A stretch of 64,000 bases of DNA from Caldilineaceae bacterium (GCA_019637685.1 JAHBVF010000026.1:28425-92424), one strand, 5' to 3'; counted from the first letter of the stretch, positions 28,498 to 37,156 are shown. The notes: generated by a model from the letters alone, not told the origin. Made by a program: numbers and translations.

Positions 28498-29442
28498 CGC
28501 CAGCGCTGGCTCTGGCCCAAATGCACGCTCGTACCGCTCCACAAACTCCCCTACCGAAAACCGGTGATTCGACGTGCCCACCTGTTCCAACACATATGTG
28601 CTGCACAGCGCACCCACACGCCCACAGACTTCCAGCGGCAGCCCCGCGCTGAGAGCCGCAAAGAAGCCGCCCCGGTAGGCGTCCCCTGCGCCCGTCGGCT
28701 CGGCCACGTGGCTGGGCGGCGCGATGGGAATACGTGTCACCGTTGTTCCCCGATAGATGGCGCTGCCCTTCTCGCCTTCAGTCACAATCAGCGTACCCAC
28801 TTCGGCGCGGATACGGGCCAGGTCCCAGCCGGTCTTCTCCTGGATGACGGCCAGTTCGTAGTCGTTGACCATCAGATAGGCCGCGCCGGGAATGCTGCCC
28901 CGCAGGTCCTCGCCGCTGAGCCGGGCCGTCTGCTGGCTGGGGTCATAGGCAAAGGGGATGCCCAGGGTGCGGCATTCCTGGGCGTAGTTGAGCATGGCGG
29001 CCGGGTCATTGGGGCTGATAATGACCACCTCCGCGTCGGTCAGTCCCCGGCTGGCCAGGGAGACATTTTTGGCGTCGGCCATCGCGCCGGTGTAGAAGCT
29101 GGCGATCTGGTTTTGCTCCACATCCGTATTGACAAAGAAACTGGCCGTAAATTTTTCCGGGATGACGACGATCTGATCTGTGCGGATGCCGTTCTCTTCC
29201 AGCCAAGTGCGGTAGTCGCCGAAGTCCTGGCCGACTGTGCCCAGGATAATCGGGTCGCCGCCCAGCAGTTTCATAGAATAGGCGATATTGGGGGCCACGC
29301 CGCCCCGGTGGCGGGCCATATCGTCCACCAGAAAACTGACACTGAGCCGGGCCAGTTTGTCGGGCACAATCTGGTCCGTGAACTTTCCGGGAAAGCTCAT
29401 CAAATAGTCATAGGCAATCGAGCCGGTTACTACAATAGACAT
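28483..29442 (-). CDS. PfkB-family carbohydrate/nucleoside kinase, probable adenosine kinase
   Basis: The 319-residue kinase has the PfkB motifs [18 protein letters not shown] (motif 1) and [17 protein letters not shown] (motif 2, with the catalytic Asp of GAGD). Family members phosphorylate sugars or nucleosides with ATP. Sitting beside metK and ahcY, adenosine is the likely substrate, which would pull the AhcY reaction forward by making AMP; this is inference from context. ATG 29442 is preferred over GTG 29448 because GAGGT stands at the right distance. The stop lies in the downstream repeat. Confidence 0.85.
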   Translation of the reverse strand: MSIVVTGSIAYDYLMSFPGKFTDQIVPDKLARLSVSFLVDDMARHRGGVAPNIAYSMKLLGGDPIILGTVGQDFGDYRTWLEENGIRTDQIVVIPEKFTASFFVNTDVEQNQIASFYTGAMADAKNVSLASRGLTDAEVVIISPNDPAAMLNYAQECRTLGIPFAYDPSQQTARLSGEDLRGSIPGAAYLMVNDYELAVIQEKTGWDLARIRAEVGTLIVTEGEKGSAIYRGTTVTRIPIAPPSHVAEPTGAGDAYRGGFFAALSAGLPLEVCGRVGALCSTYVLEQVGTSNHRFSVGEFVERYERAFGPEPALAKMQG

Positions 29443-29461
29443 AGACACCTCGAAGAAATAT

Positions 29462-29490
29462 AGGACGCAGATTTACGCAGATGAACGCCG
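29462..29490. repeat. ACGCAGATT-type repeat
   Basis: GACGCAGATTTACGCAGATG followed by AACGCCGATTAAG lies between the kinase and GxxExxY genes. Wording matches the repeat at 4893-5064. Confidence 0.6.
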
Positions 29491-29491
29491 A

Positions 29492-29899
29492 TTAAGATTG
29501 ATTTTGCCATTTCATCGCGCCTTTGCGATTGTTGTCGTAGGCTTTGCGCTTATGAATTGGTTTGGGTCCAAAGTTGAGCAAGAGACCGACTTCATAGGTG
29601 GTTGCGCGCAGGTAGTTGAGCAATTGGGCTTCGTGTTCGTCCAGAAGGGCATTCACAGCTTTCAATTCGACTATCACTTTATCGGCTACGATCAAATCGG
29701 CATAATAGTCTGCTATCAGCGCTCCGTGATAATAGACGGGAATCTGTACTTCATCGACTACAAGCAGACCGCGTTTTCTGATTTCCAGCACCATCGCTTT
29801 CCGGTAGACTTTCTCCAGAAAGCCGTAGCCGAAATAGTTATAGACATCGTAGAAGGCTCCCAGAATGACATCCGTAATTTCCGAATGTTTGTATGCCAT
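29492..29899 (-). CDS. GxxExxY-family protein
   Basis: The 135-residue protein matches the GxxExxY family: YNYFGYGFLEKVYRKAM gives the name motif (GFLEKVY), followed by PVYYHGALIADYYADLIVADK and VIVELKAVNALLDEHEAQLLNYL, which look like a restriction-endonuclease-like core (D-(x)n-ExK: DLIVADKVIVELKA). GAGG-rich ribosome site AAAGGAGGG precedes the ATG. Function is not established; a nuclease fold is suspected in the family. It sits between dispersed repeats, and related genes are common in repeat-rich genomes. Confidence 0.88.
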   Translation of the reverse strand: MAYKHSEITDVILGAFYDVYNYFGYGFLEKVYRKAMVLEIRKRGLLVVDEVQIPVYYHGALIADYYADLIVADKVIVELKAVNALLDEHEAQLLNYLRATTYEVGLLLNFGPKPIHKRKAYDNNRKGAMKWQNQS

Positions 29900-29943
29900 T
29901 CCACCCTCCTTTTGAATACAGATATGAACACCAGCAGATCAAA

Positions 29944-29976
29944 AAAATCAGCGTTTATCAGCGTTTATCCGCGTCC
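29944..29976. repeat. ATCAGCGTTTATC-type repeat
   Basis: AATCAGCGTTTATCAGCGTT followed by TATCCGCGTCC is a near-tandem repeat. The stop codon of the peptidase E-like gene (29965-29967) falls inside it. Confidence 0.65.
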
Positions 29977-30684
29977 TAAATAAATCGCGTCCAACCGCGT
30001 TTCCGTCGCGCCGCCGTCGCCGTCGGCTTCGATCCATTGGGCGGACGCCTGGGGCTGGGAGGCCACAATTCGTTCCAGTTTGTCCCCCACAAAATGCAGG
30101 GCAGCAAAATCGTCCACACCGTAGCCAGCGCGCATCTGCCCACTGCCTACCAGCCGGTGATAGGTGGGCCGCCGCTCGGCTTCTCCGTCAAAGTGGGGCG
30201 AGCAGCTCATCGGCAGAAAACCCAGACAGGGCAGCGCTGTATAATCGCCGGGGATGGAATCGGTCAACCCCTGGGCAAACCAGCAAATGGCCCCGGCGCT
30301 GATCCCGGCCAGCACAACCCCCTGCGCCCACGCCTGACGCAAAATCGCGTCTACGCCCCACTCCCGCCACAGGGCCAGCATGGACTTCGTATTGCCGCCG
30401 CCCACATAAATCGCGTCCTGGCTCAACAGAAAACCCGCCAGGTCCGCGGTGTGGGGTTGAAATAAGGACAGATGGCTGGGCCGGGCGTCCAGGTTTGCAA
30501 AAGCGCTGTAGAAGCGGGTGATGAACTGGTAGTTCTCCCCGCCCGCCTGGGCCAGATAGCAGACCCGGGGCCGCTCGTTGTCGGTCGCCTGGCAGATGTA
30601 GCGGTCCAGCGCCGGGTTGTCCGGCTCCATGGAAAAGCCGCCACCGCCGAGAGCGATAATTTGAGGAAGTTGGGTTGTAGACAT
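29965..30684 (-). CDS. Peptidase E-like protein (family S51)
   Basis: The 239-residue protein starts QIIALGGGGFSMEPDNPALD, typical of peptidase E-like proteins. The nucleophile elbow AGISAGAICWF (Ser in GISAG) and YVGGGNTKSMLALWREWGVD are present, as are SCSPHFDGEAERRPTYHRL and YGVDDFAALHF. S51 members cleave Asp-X dipeptides or cyanophycin-type polymers. ATG 30684 follows the LOG stop directly (TAAAATG), with GAGG upstream inside that gene, so the two are translationally linked. The C-terminal codons lie in a repeat. Confidence 0.82.
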   Translation of the reverse strand: MSTTQLPQIIALGGGGFSMEPDNPALDRYICQATDNERPRVCYLAQAGGENYQFITRFYSAFANLDARPSHLSLFQPHTADLAGFLLSQDAIYVGGGNTKSMLALWREWGVDAILRQAWAQGVVLAGISAGAICWFAQGLTDSIPGDYTALPCLGFLPMSCSPHFDGEAERRPTYHRLVGSGQMRAGYGVDDFAALHFVGDKLERIVASQPQASAQWIEADGDGGATETRLDAIYLGRG

Positions 30685-30685
30685 T

Positions 30686-31279
30686 TTATGCATCCTCTTT
30701 CGTTGTCCAACGCACAAACCCATCCGGCGTTTCGTGGACTTCCAGCCGATCCAGCAGGGCAGCCGGTTCGCGCTCGGCCACCAACAGCCCCCGGTATTTG
30801 GGGCGCACAAAGCCCTGGGCAATGGAATGCTCGATCATCGCCAGCAGCGGGTCGTAGAAACCCGCGATATTGAGCACACCAATCGGCTTGCGGTGAATCC
30901 CCAGTTGGGTCCAGGTGATCGTCTCGAACAACTCTTCCAGTGTGCCGAAACCGCCGGGCAGGGCGACAAACGCATCGGACAATTCGGCCATGCGCGCCTT
31001 GCGGACGTGCATAGAATCGACAACTTCCAGCCTTCCAATCGACGGGCCAGAGACTTCCTTGGGCAGCAGCGGCGCGGGAATCACCCCGTGAACAGCGCCG
31101 CCGTTCTCTGCCACCCCGCGGGCCACCGCGCCCATCATTCCTACGCTGCCCCCGCCATAGACCAGCCCATAGCCGCGCCGAGCCATCTCCGCGCCCAGCA
31201 CGGACGCTCCCGCCAGATATTCGCCGTTGACGCCATCGCTGGCCCCGCAGTAAACGCAGATGTGTGAAAAAGTGTTCAT
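30686..31279 (-). CDS. LOG-family nucleotide 5'-monophosphate phosphoribohydrolase
   Basis: The 197-residue Rossmann-like protein has ICVYCGASDG at the start, LVYGGGSVGMMGAVARG (phosphate-binding), MHVRKARM and the diagnostic PGGFGTLEELFE near residue 100. LOG enzymes split nucleoside monophosphates, including AMP or cytokinin nucleotides, into base and ribose phosphate. Next to an adenosine kinase candidate this could feed adenine recovery, but that link is inference. ATG 31279 is used; upstream sequence is the repeat at 31285-31375. Confidence 0.88.
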   Translation of the reverse strand: MNTFSHICVYCGASDGVNGEYLAGASVLGAEMARRGYGLVYGGGSVGMMGAVARGVAENGGAVHGVIPAPLLPKEVSGPSIGRLEVVDSMHVRKARMAELSDAFVALPGGFGTLEELFETITWTQLGIHRKPIGVLNIAGFYDPLLAMIEHSIAQGFVRPKYRGLLVAEREPAALLDRLEVHETPDGFVRWTTKEDA

Positions 31280-31284
31280 ATACG

Positions 31285-31375
31285 CGGAGATTAGGAGGTT
31301 AGAGATTAAGAGATTGGAGACTGGCGCGTCACGAACCAATCTCTAATCTCCCAATCTCTTAATCTCTCAATCTCA
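31285..31375. repeat. GAGATTAAGAGATT word hairpin
   Basis: TTAGAGATTAAGAGATTGGA near 31298-31317 faces CCAATCTCTTAATCTCTCAA near 31350-31369, with more AATCTCT words between. The mtnA stop codon (31373-31375) abuts the array. Confidence 0.75.
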
Positions 31376-32449
31376 CTTCCCCCGTGCCTTTCGATTCTCG
31401 CGCACTCGATCCTCGGCCCGTCCTACCGCCGCCGCCAAACTCTGTGTAAAGGGCGGGTAGCAGATGCCCTCTTCGGTGACAATCCCGGTCAGGTAGCGAT
31501 GGGGGGTGACGTCGAAGGCCGGGTTGTAGACGGGCACGCCCTCGGGCGCAATCAGCTTTTCGCCGATGCCCGTCACCTCTTCCGGCCCCCGCTCCTCGAT
31601 GGGAATCAGATCGCCGTGGGCCAGGTTCAGGTCCACCGTGCTGGTGGGGGCCACGCAGTAGACGGGGATGCCGTTCTCCCGTGCCACCACCGCCAATTTG
31701 TAGGTGCCGATTTTGTTGGCCGCGTCGCCGTTGGCCGCCACCCGGTCCGCGCCAAAGATGACCACATCCACCTGGCCCGTGCGCATGAGATGGCCAGCGG
31801 CGTTGTCGGCGATAAGGTGCATGGGAATCTCCGCCCGCATCAGCTCCCAGGCAGTAAGCCGTGCGCCCTGCAATCGGGGTCGGGTCTCGTCCACCCAGAC
31901 GTGAATCGGTTTGCCCTGCTCCTGGCAAGCGAAGGCCACGCCCAGAGCCGTGCCAAAGTCCACCGTGGCCAGCGCGCCGGTGTTGCAGTGATGCAGCAGA
32001 TTGGCCCCGTCGGGGATGACGGCCGCGCCGTTATAGCCCATACGCCGGTTGATCTCCACATCCTCGTCGGCCAGGGCCTGGGCTTCGGCCAGCAGCGCCG
32101 AGCGGATGTCGTCCACATTGGGCAGGACGGTATTCTCGGCCAGTTCCAGCAGGCGGCGGGTTCCCCAGGTCAGGTTGACAGCGGTGGGGCGGGCTGCGTC
32201 GAGCAGTTCTTTGGCCGCGGCCAGGTCAATCAACAGACTGCCCCGATCCGTGGCTGGGCTGTTCTGCGCGGCCAGGGCCATGCCGAAGGCGCCGGTCGCG
32301 CCGATGGCGGGCGCGCCCCGCACGTACATTTCGGTGATGCTGCGGGCGACCTCCTCGACTGTATCGAACTCAGCGATGACAAATTCGCCGGGCAGCAGCC
32401 GCTGGTCGATCATCTTTACTTTGCCGTCTTCCCAAAAGACTGTGCGCAT
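31373..32449 (-). CDS. mtnA: Methylthioribose-1-phosphate isomerase
   Basis: The 358-residue protein matches Mtn[51 protein letters not shown] (holding the catalytic Cys of CNTGALAT), [36 protein letters not shown] and [18 protein letters not shown]. It converts methylthioribose-1-phosphate to methylthioribulose-1-phosphate in methionine salvage. GGGAG precedes ATG 32449. A long structured leader and terminator lie upstream, so its transcription is likely attenuated. No other salvage gene is in the window. Confidence 0.95.
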   Translation of the reverse strand: MRTVFWEDGKVKMIDQRLLPGEFVIAEFDTVEEVARSITEMYVRGAPAIGATGAFGMALAAQNSPATDRGSLLIDLAAAKELLDAARPTAVNLTWGTRRLLELAENTVLPNVDDIRSALLAEAQALADEDVEINRRMGYNGAAVIPDGANLLHHCNTGALATVDFGTALGVAFACQEQGKPIHVWVDETRPRLQGARLTAWELMRAEIPMHLIADNAAGHLMRTGQVDVVIFGADRVAANGDAANKIGTYKLAVVARENGIPVYCVAPTSTVDLNLAHGDLIPIEERGPEEVTGIGEKLIAPEGVPVYNPAFDVTPHRYLTGIVTEEGICYPPFTQSLAAAVGRAEDRVRENRKARGK

Positions 32450-32468
32450 CCGTGTCTCCCTTCGCAAT

Positions 32469-32502
32469 AGAAGTTCGACTTCTTCTGAGAAGTCGAACTT
32501 CT
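32469..32502. repeat. AGAAGTTCGACTT hairpin in the mtnA leader
   Basis: AGAAGTTCGACTTCT (32469-32483) pairs with AGAAGTCGAACTTCT (32488-32502). The arms nearly equal those of the hairpin at 12507-12540. It lies between the leader terminator and the mtnA ribosome site. Confidence 0.75.
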
Positions 32503-32510
32503 TGCTCCAC

Positions 32511-32545
32511 AACAAAAAACACCCTCCCGAAAGCAGGAGGGTGTT
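32511..32545 (-). terminator. Intrinsic terminator within the mtnA leader
   Basis: On the minus strand AACACCCTCC and GGAGGGTGTT form a 10-bp stem followed by TTTTTTGTT. It stands about 60 bases before the mtnA start, where a riboswitch-controlled terminator would be expected. Confidence 0.8.
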
Positions 32546-32559
32546 GCGTATTGCAGGCA

Positions 32560-32815
32560 ATTCAAATCAGCCAAGGCAACCCGAAGAGAAATCTCCGGTC
32601 GGGGCGGGTGGCTGGTCTGCTGCAACTGCGGGCCGGGGAGCGCTGCTGGGCCGGAAGATTTTCCGGGCAAAGCAGCCGCCAAATGGCCATACGCAACTCG
32701 CAGCAACCGAATACCAGGGCTCCGGTGGGTTGCCGGGGGAAATTTTTCCGTTCCCCTCGTGCTGGTCAAACAGTGAACTCGTTTGTGGCCTGAAAACAGG
32801 CACAACGAGTAGAGT
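32560..32815 (-). ncRNA. Structured mtnA leader RNA, candidate SAM-responsive riboswitch
   Basis: About 255 bases upstream of the terminator are gene-free and highly structured. Read on the minus strand: a CTCGTTGTG/CACAAACGAG hairpin, then GGGGAACGG-AAAAATTTCCCC, then CGGCAACC pairing with GGTTGC. A GGG-stem followed by CGGCAACC and a closing GGTTGC/GGTGC arm is the core layout of SAM-I/SAM-IV-type aptamers. Further hairpins (CCGGAA/TTCCGG inside GCTGCT/AGCAGC) follow. I could not find a convincing P1 helix, so the family remains open. Confidence 0.42.
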
Positions 32816-32919
32816 AGCACAGGTGGGGGGAGGTGTCAAAGTTTTGGCGGGAATCGCGCGGTATCTATCAAGTAGAATGCTGATGAGCTGGAGTAGAGCG
32901 GAGCAAACTTTCTTATCCA

Positions 32920-33087
32920 CCTGAGTTCGGGATAAGAAATACAGCCTTCAAAGTCTCTCTTTTCGCTTGACCACGGCCACAAAACAGCATTTTCGGCATC
33001 AAAACAACACATTTTGAGATACTTGTTTGTCAAGCGTAGGGCGTTTTGAACTACAGACAGTCTTCTGTCACTTATCCCGAACTCAGG
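32920..33087. mobile_element. MITE-like element with 17-bp perfect terminal repeats
   Basis: CCTGAGTTCGGGATAAG (32920-32936) and its exact complement (33071-33087) bound a 168-base, non-coding, AT-richer segment. TTATCCA (32913-32919) and TTATCCG (33088-33094) look like a 7-bp target duplication. From 33095 to 33362 I see no gene. Confidence 0.75.
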
Positions 33088-33362
33088 TTATCCGAACAGG
33101 GATGGCTCTGGGGTGATCTGAATTTGAGGAGGGGATGTGTATCCAACACCGCGCTCTGAATTTTTGAGATGTTGGCGGGAAGGATTTCGCAATGTGTTTG
33201 CCAGTCAAAAACGGGCGTTCTTGCACAGTGAGAATAGGATAATTAAACTTATCGAGAACACGGATAAAGTTCGTACAAATGCAGGGCGTTTGCTTGCTGC
33301 GCCTGCTGGGTACGGCAAGCAACACACCTACCGAAATGGACGAAGTTCACTGGGCTTCTCTA

Positions 33363-34805
33363 TTACACAAATGGAATGCCATACCCGAAATACTCACTTT
33401 GTACCGACCGACTCACGTCCCATCTTTTAGTATATCCATAAGGCCGCTCACGTTGATTCACATACGTCAGGATAAGGCGTCTTTTTGCGCGGGATACACC
33501 CACAAAAAAAGCACAGCGGTTGGCGTCTTGATCGCCAAAAAAAATCTCGTTTTCAACTGCCATGAGGATGACTGAGTCGAATTCGAGACCTTTGCTCTTG
33601 TGGATAGTAAGAATCCGTACTGCCCGATCATCAGAAAACCGCTCAAGAGCCTTGGGTAAGTTAGGTTCAAGTTTGAGCAGATCTTCAATACATACCTTTG
33701 TGTCCTGGATGACTTCCTTAAGGCGCTCAAGCGACTCATAATCTGGTGAAAGCGCAACGAGGGTTTCGATGCCCACTTGGTTCAAAAAGGCCTGTACCGA
33801 TTCCCACCATCCTGAGAACGGCCCAAAAATCAGTTCAGTGATGGCGGCATCTTTCCTCTGTTGTTTGATCAAACGTTCAAGGTCCTGCCGCATGTTGGCC
33901 TGCATTTCGTCATCAGCGAAGGGAATCAATAGATTCATCAGCCGAACCCAGGCTTTAGACTCTCGCTTGCCATACAGGCAGGACAAATAGTCCACTGCCA
34001 ATCGTGCAACAGGTTCCGTAGTGATATCCTGCATCTGCTGCTCATTGCGGAAAGGAATGCCCCGCGCTTTCAGCGCAGCCATGAGATGGTCGGCATACAG
34101 ATCCAATTGCTTAGACACCAGGACTGCAATTTCTGAAAGTGGTACCAGTTCTATTTTGACCCATTCAGAAATCAAATCTGCCAAGTGTTTCGCCTCTTTA
34201 CGACTATCTTCAAAATGCCAAGTAAAAACCTCTCCATCCTCACCTATGATCTGTTCATCGGGCATGACTGATGCTGGGTCGAGGACGCGAATGATATCAT
34301 TCTGCATACGCAATAAGCGTGGTTTTGAACGGAAGTTGCGGTACATATTGAGCGGTACCGCTTTGAAATCTGAAGCGAAGGCCTCGAAGATGCCATCAAG
34401 GGCTCCGGCCCAGCCCATAATTTTTTGCTTGGTATCACCAACCGCCGTGAGACGAACTGCAGTGCCCTGGAAGGCAATCATTACGAGCTCATATTGCCGG
34501 TCGGTACAGTCTTGGAATTCGTCCAAAAAAAACATCGCTGTAGGTCTGTCGAACTGCATTTCTGGCAATAGCTGATTTCTTGAGTATCCGGATTGCCAAG
34601 GGAACCAGATCGCTAAACTCAATCTGTTTTAGGGTGACCTTTCTGTCACCTATTTTATAGCCTACATCCAAGGCATCATTGCCTGTCAAGAGTGGCCGAA
34701 ATCGGTCAATGATGCGCTTGGCAAAGGCGTGAAAGGTGTAGCTATCGAAACGCGAGGCAAGGTCGGAGCCGCAACGACGCAAAACCCGTTCTTTCAGATT
34801 TTTGC
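33363..34805 (-). pseudogene. UvrD/Rep-type helicase, truncated and frameshifted
   Basis: The minus strand encodes the C-terminal two thirds of a superfamily 1 helicase. Upstream part: NLKERVLRRCGSDLASRFDS, YTFHAFAKRIIDRFRP. After a break at a T8 run (34525-34532) the frame shifts and continues DEFQDCTDRQYELVMIA (DExQ motif II), AVGDTKQKIMGWAGA (motif III), NFRSKPRLL, ILTIHKSKGLEFDSVIL (motif V) and FVGVSRAKRRLILTYV (motif VI). The Walker A region is missing because coding stops exactly where the MITE at 34808 begins. It cannot make an active helicase. Codon use is more AT-rich than the neighbours, suggesting it was acquired. Confidence 0.82.
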
Positions 34806-34807
34806 TA

Positions 34808-34994
34808 TAGCAAAGTCACGTAGAAACCAGGAGTTTCATGGAAAATCTATAACGCCAAGAGGAAAAGGAGCAATACCGCAAAGAACTCAGTCCCTCCTTG
34901 GCATCCCTGCGTCTTTGTGCCTAAGCGTTATAAATAGATCCTCTCACCTTTTATTGACTGATAAAAAACTCCTAGTTTCCATCAGGTTTTGCTA
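34808..34994. mobile_element. TA-flanked MITE, family TAGCAA, copy 1
   Basis: TAGCAAAGTCACGTAGAAAC with CAGGAGTTT at the left faces AAACTCCTAGTTTCC..GGTTTTGCTA at the right. A TA dinucleotide flanks each end (34806-34807, 34995-34996). The left end matches the MITE at 62394 over about 30 bases. No coding capacity is seen. Confidence 0.78.
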
Positions 34995-35098
34995 TAGCGA
35001 TGTGTCTTTATACATTCTACGCAATCAACTGGTTTGGCAGCCATTAACGGTAATAGAGACCAGCAAGCAGCACACCAACTGCGTCTCGCATTAAGGAA

Positions 35099-36181
35099 GT
35101 GAGCGGCAGGGTGACGACTTGCACCTTCTTCCCCCACTACGAGGAGGAGCAGGTGACCGTCTGGCCCTACACGACAACGGCGGTGAAGCACTACAGCTTC
35201 AACGGGATGCGTATCGCCATCAGCAAAGGCGGGGTGCTGAAGTACGTCCACGCCGACCACCTGACCAGCACCTCCGTGGAGACCGACGGCAACGGCGGCC
35301 AGAACGCCTCCCGCAGCTACTACGCCTACGGCGAAGTGCGGGCCAGCAGCGGAACCCTGCACACGGACCGGACGTACACTGGGCAGAAGAGCGACGGGAC
35401 GGGGCTGCTCTACTACAACGCCCGCTACTACGACCCGGCCCTGGGCACATTCCTCTCGCCGGATACGCTGGTGCCGGACGCGGGCGCGGTGGTGGATTAC
35501 AACCGCTTTGCCTATGCACGCAACAATCCGCTGAAGTTTAGTGATCCCAGTGGGCACAGGCCTGACGATGGGTGCGAAACGGAAACCTGTAACTACTCAG
35601 ATTTCCTTCCTCGGGATGCTTGGGTGCATCCCGATTACGGGGTAACTTTAGTCGATCCAGAGTATTTAAAGGACCCAGTTGATGCCTTGCTCATTGGTGC
35701 AGGAGGTGGCGGCACGCTTGACACGCCGTTAGGTTTCAATGTTACACTCCAAGGTGGAATTGAATATGTCAACAACTTGGAATCAGGGGAGCAGAACCTT
35801 TTTCTGGTAGGGGAGTTTTCCTTAGATTTCAGTCTAGAGAAACTTGCCGATAATGCTAAAGACCCATTGAAGGTGCTCTCCGGGGGACCAGCCTTTAAAC
35901 TAGGTCCAGCCGCAGGTGTTTATGTAGGGGTTATTGACAATCTTCCTCACAACGAAGGATACAACGGACAAGCAAGAGGAACGCGGACATCTGTGAGCGC
36001 AGGACCACTTACGGTCTCATCAGCGGAGTTCTATACTCCAGATGATCCAAACGGTCCAATTGGTCGAACGTTCGGTTTGGGTACAGGAACTGGTCTGGAT
36101 TTCGGCAAAACGGCATATTGGACGGGAGCTAAGTCCTTTCGTTCAATCGGGAAAGATATCACAGATTGGCTTGACAGGTAA
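35099..36181 (+). CDS. RHS core C-terminus with variable tip, 5'-truncated
   Basis: The frame opens at GTG 35099 directly in RHS repeats (GRVTTCTFFPHYEEEQ, YSFNGMRIAI, YVHADHLTSTSVETDGNG) and runs to the RHS core end ARYYDPALGTFLSPDTLVPD and NPLKFSDPSGH at about residue 158. A 200-residue variable tip follows: Gly-rich, beta-like (LDTPLGFNVTLQGGIEYVN, LGPAAGVYVGVIDN). The tip DNA is more AT-rich than the core, typical of exchanged tips. I do not recognise the tip fold. Thousands of bases of upstream RHS gene are missing, so this is an orphan tip. Its TAA overlaps the next gene's ATG, linking the two. Confidence 0.7.
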   Translation: MSGRVTTCTFFPHYEEEQVTVWPYTTTAVKHYSFNGMRIAISKGGVLKYVHADHLTSTSVETDGNGGQNASRSYYAYGEVRASSGTLHTDRTYTGQKSDGTGLLYYNARYYDPALGTFLSPDTLVPDAGAVVDYNRFAYARNNPLKFSDPSGHRPDDGCETETCNYSDFLPRDAWVHPDYGVTLVDPEYLKDPVDALLIGAGGGGTLDTPLGFNVTLQGGIEYVNNLESGEQNLFLVGEFSLDFSLEKLADNAKDPLKVLSGGPAFKLGPAAGVYVGVIDNLPHNEGYNGQARGTRTSVSAGPLTVSSAEFYTPDDPNGPIGRTFGLGTGTGLDFGKTAYWTGAKSFRSIGKDITDWLDR

Positions 36182-36675
36182 TGAACCATAACGATTCGAC
36201 GACACAGACGTGGCAATCAAACACCTTGAAGTACCGGATGCGATTTCTTCGGTCTGCTCTTCCTGGACTGTTTTTCCTATTAGGTGGTGTGTTCTTTGGT
36301 CCTGTAGATATGGATTCTGCCAATCGTGGTCGTGATGTGTTGGTGCCAATAGTCACAACTCTAATTGGCATAATCTACAGTCTCCCCTATTTACTTGATA
36401 TACTGCGTTCACGGGTCAAGGGAATCACAGGTGCTCTTACACAAGTCACCATGGTGACAATCCCACCTTCCGGAAAAATGTTACCGTGGTGGGAGGTAAC
36501 TGAATACCGATTTCGGATTGCTGATGAAGATTTCAAAATCAAAGATTCGGATGTGAGGGAGTCCCTTAAGGTTGGTGAAGTATATACGGTGTGGTATGGA
36601 AACAGCAGCGGGTTGGTGTTAGAGATTCATTCCAATTCCGATAGCACGAGCCAGAACTCCGTCACCACCCCCTAG
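36181..36675 (+). CDS. Two-helix membrane protein, candidate RHS-tip partner
   Basis: The 164-residue protein overlaps the RHS tip stop (TAATG). It has a basic cytoplasmic start, two membrane segments near residues 26-42 (ALPGLFFLLGGVFFGP) and 52-70 (VLVPIVTTLIGIIYSLPYLL), and a soluble C-terminal half (WWEVTEYRFRIADEDFKIKD, VGEVYTVWYGNSSGLVLEI). It is AT-rich like the tip. Genes placed directly after RHS tips commonly encode immunity proteins, but no known immunity family is recognised here. The soluble part looks like DUF3592-type small beta domains. Confidence 0.6.
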   Translation: MNHNDSTTQTWQSNTLKYRMRFLRSALPGLFFLLGGVFFGPVDMDSANRGRDVLVPIVTTLIGIIYSLPYLLDILRSRVKGITGALTQVTMVTIPPSGKMLPWWEVTEYRFRIADEDFKIKDSDVRESLKVGEVYTVWYGNSSGLVLEIHSNSDSTSQNSVTTP

Positions 36676-36760
36676 CCATTGGCGGAAAGTTCGGCTCTTG
36701 ACGGGACGCCTCCCTCCTCTCTCAGCTTCGGCGGCACGGATTCGTTCACCATCAACGACT

Positions 36761-36818
36761 CCCCTCTCCCGGCCCGGCCCTCAGACCCTACCAACCAGCG
36801 CCGCGGCTGGGAGAGGGG
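36761..36818. repeat. CCCCTCTCCC palindrome, copy 2
   Basis: CCCCTCTCCCGGCC (36761-36774) faces GGCTGGGAGAGGGG (36805-36818) with one mismatch. Confidence 0.75.
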
Positions 36819-37019
36819 CGGGGGTGAGAGCAAACCGACCGCACCTTCACCGGGCAGAAGCAGGACGGGACGGGGCTGCTCTACTACAACGCCCGCTACT
36901 ACGACCCCGCCCTGGGCACATTCCTCTCACCGGATACGCTGGTGCCGGATGCGGGCGCGGTGGTGCGGCCCCTCACCACCCCCTACCCATCGACGGGAAG
37001 GCCGGCGGTTGACGGGACG

Positions 37020-37086
37020 CCCCCGCCTCTCCCAGCTTCGGCGGTGGTTCTGTGGGTGGCGTTGTCTGCGCTGGGAGAGGCGGGGG
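37020..37086. repeat. CCCCTCTCCC-type palindrome, copy 3 (perfect arms)
   Basis: CCCCCGCCTCTCCCAGC (37020-37036) and GCTGGGAGAGGCGGGGG (37070-37086) are exact complements. Confidence 0.8.
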
Positions 37087-37156
37087 ATCGGCGGCGCTGG
37101 TTCGTTCGCTATCGACGCTGCACCGCTGACAGGAGCCGTCAACGCCACGGACGGCT

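Noticed and set aside
28430..28500. TCTTGTCATCT array as a CRISPR
   Set aside because: Units are 8-10 bases and contiguous with no spacers; it is a simple word repeat.
33095..33362. Possible small genes between the MITE and the helicase relic
   Set aside because: Short frames exist on both strands but show no family pattern, ribosome site or sensible composition.
33363..34805. Helicase as a live Gabija GajB component
   Set aside because: Walker A is lost, the frame is broken, and no GajA-like OLD nuclease is nearby. It can only be called a helicase relic.
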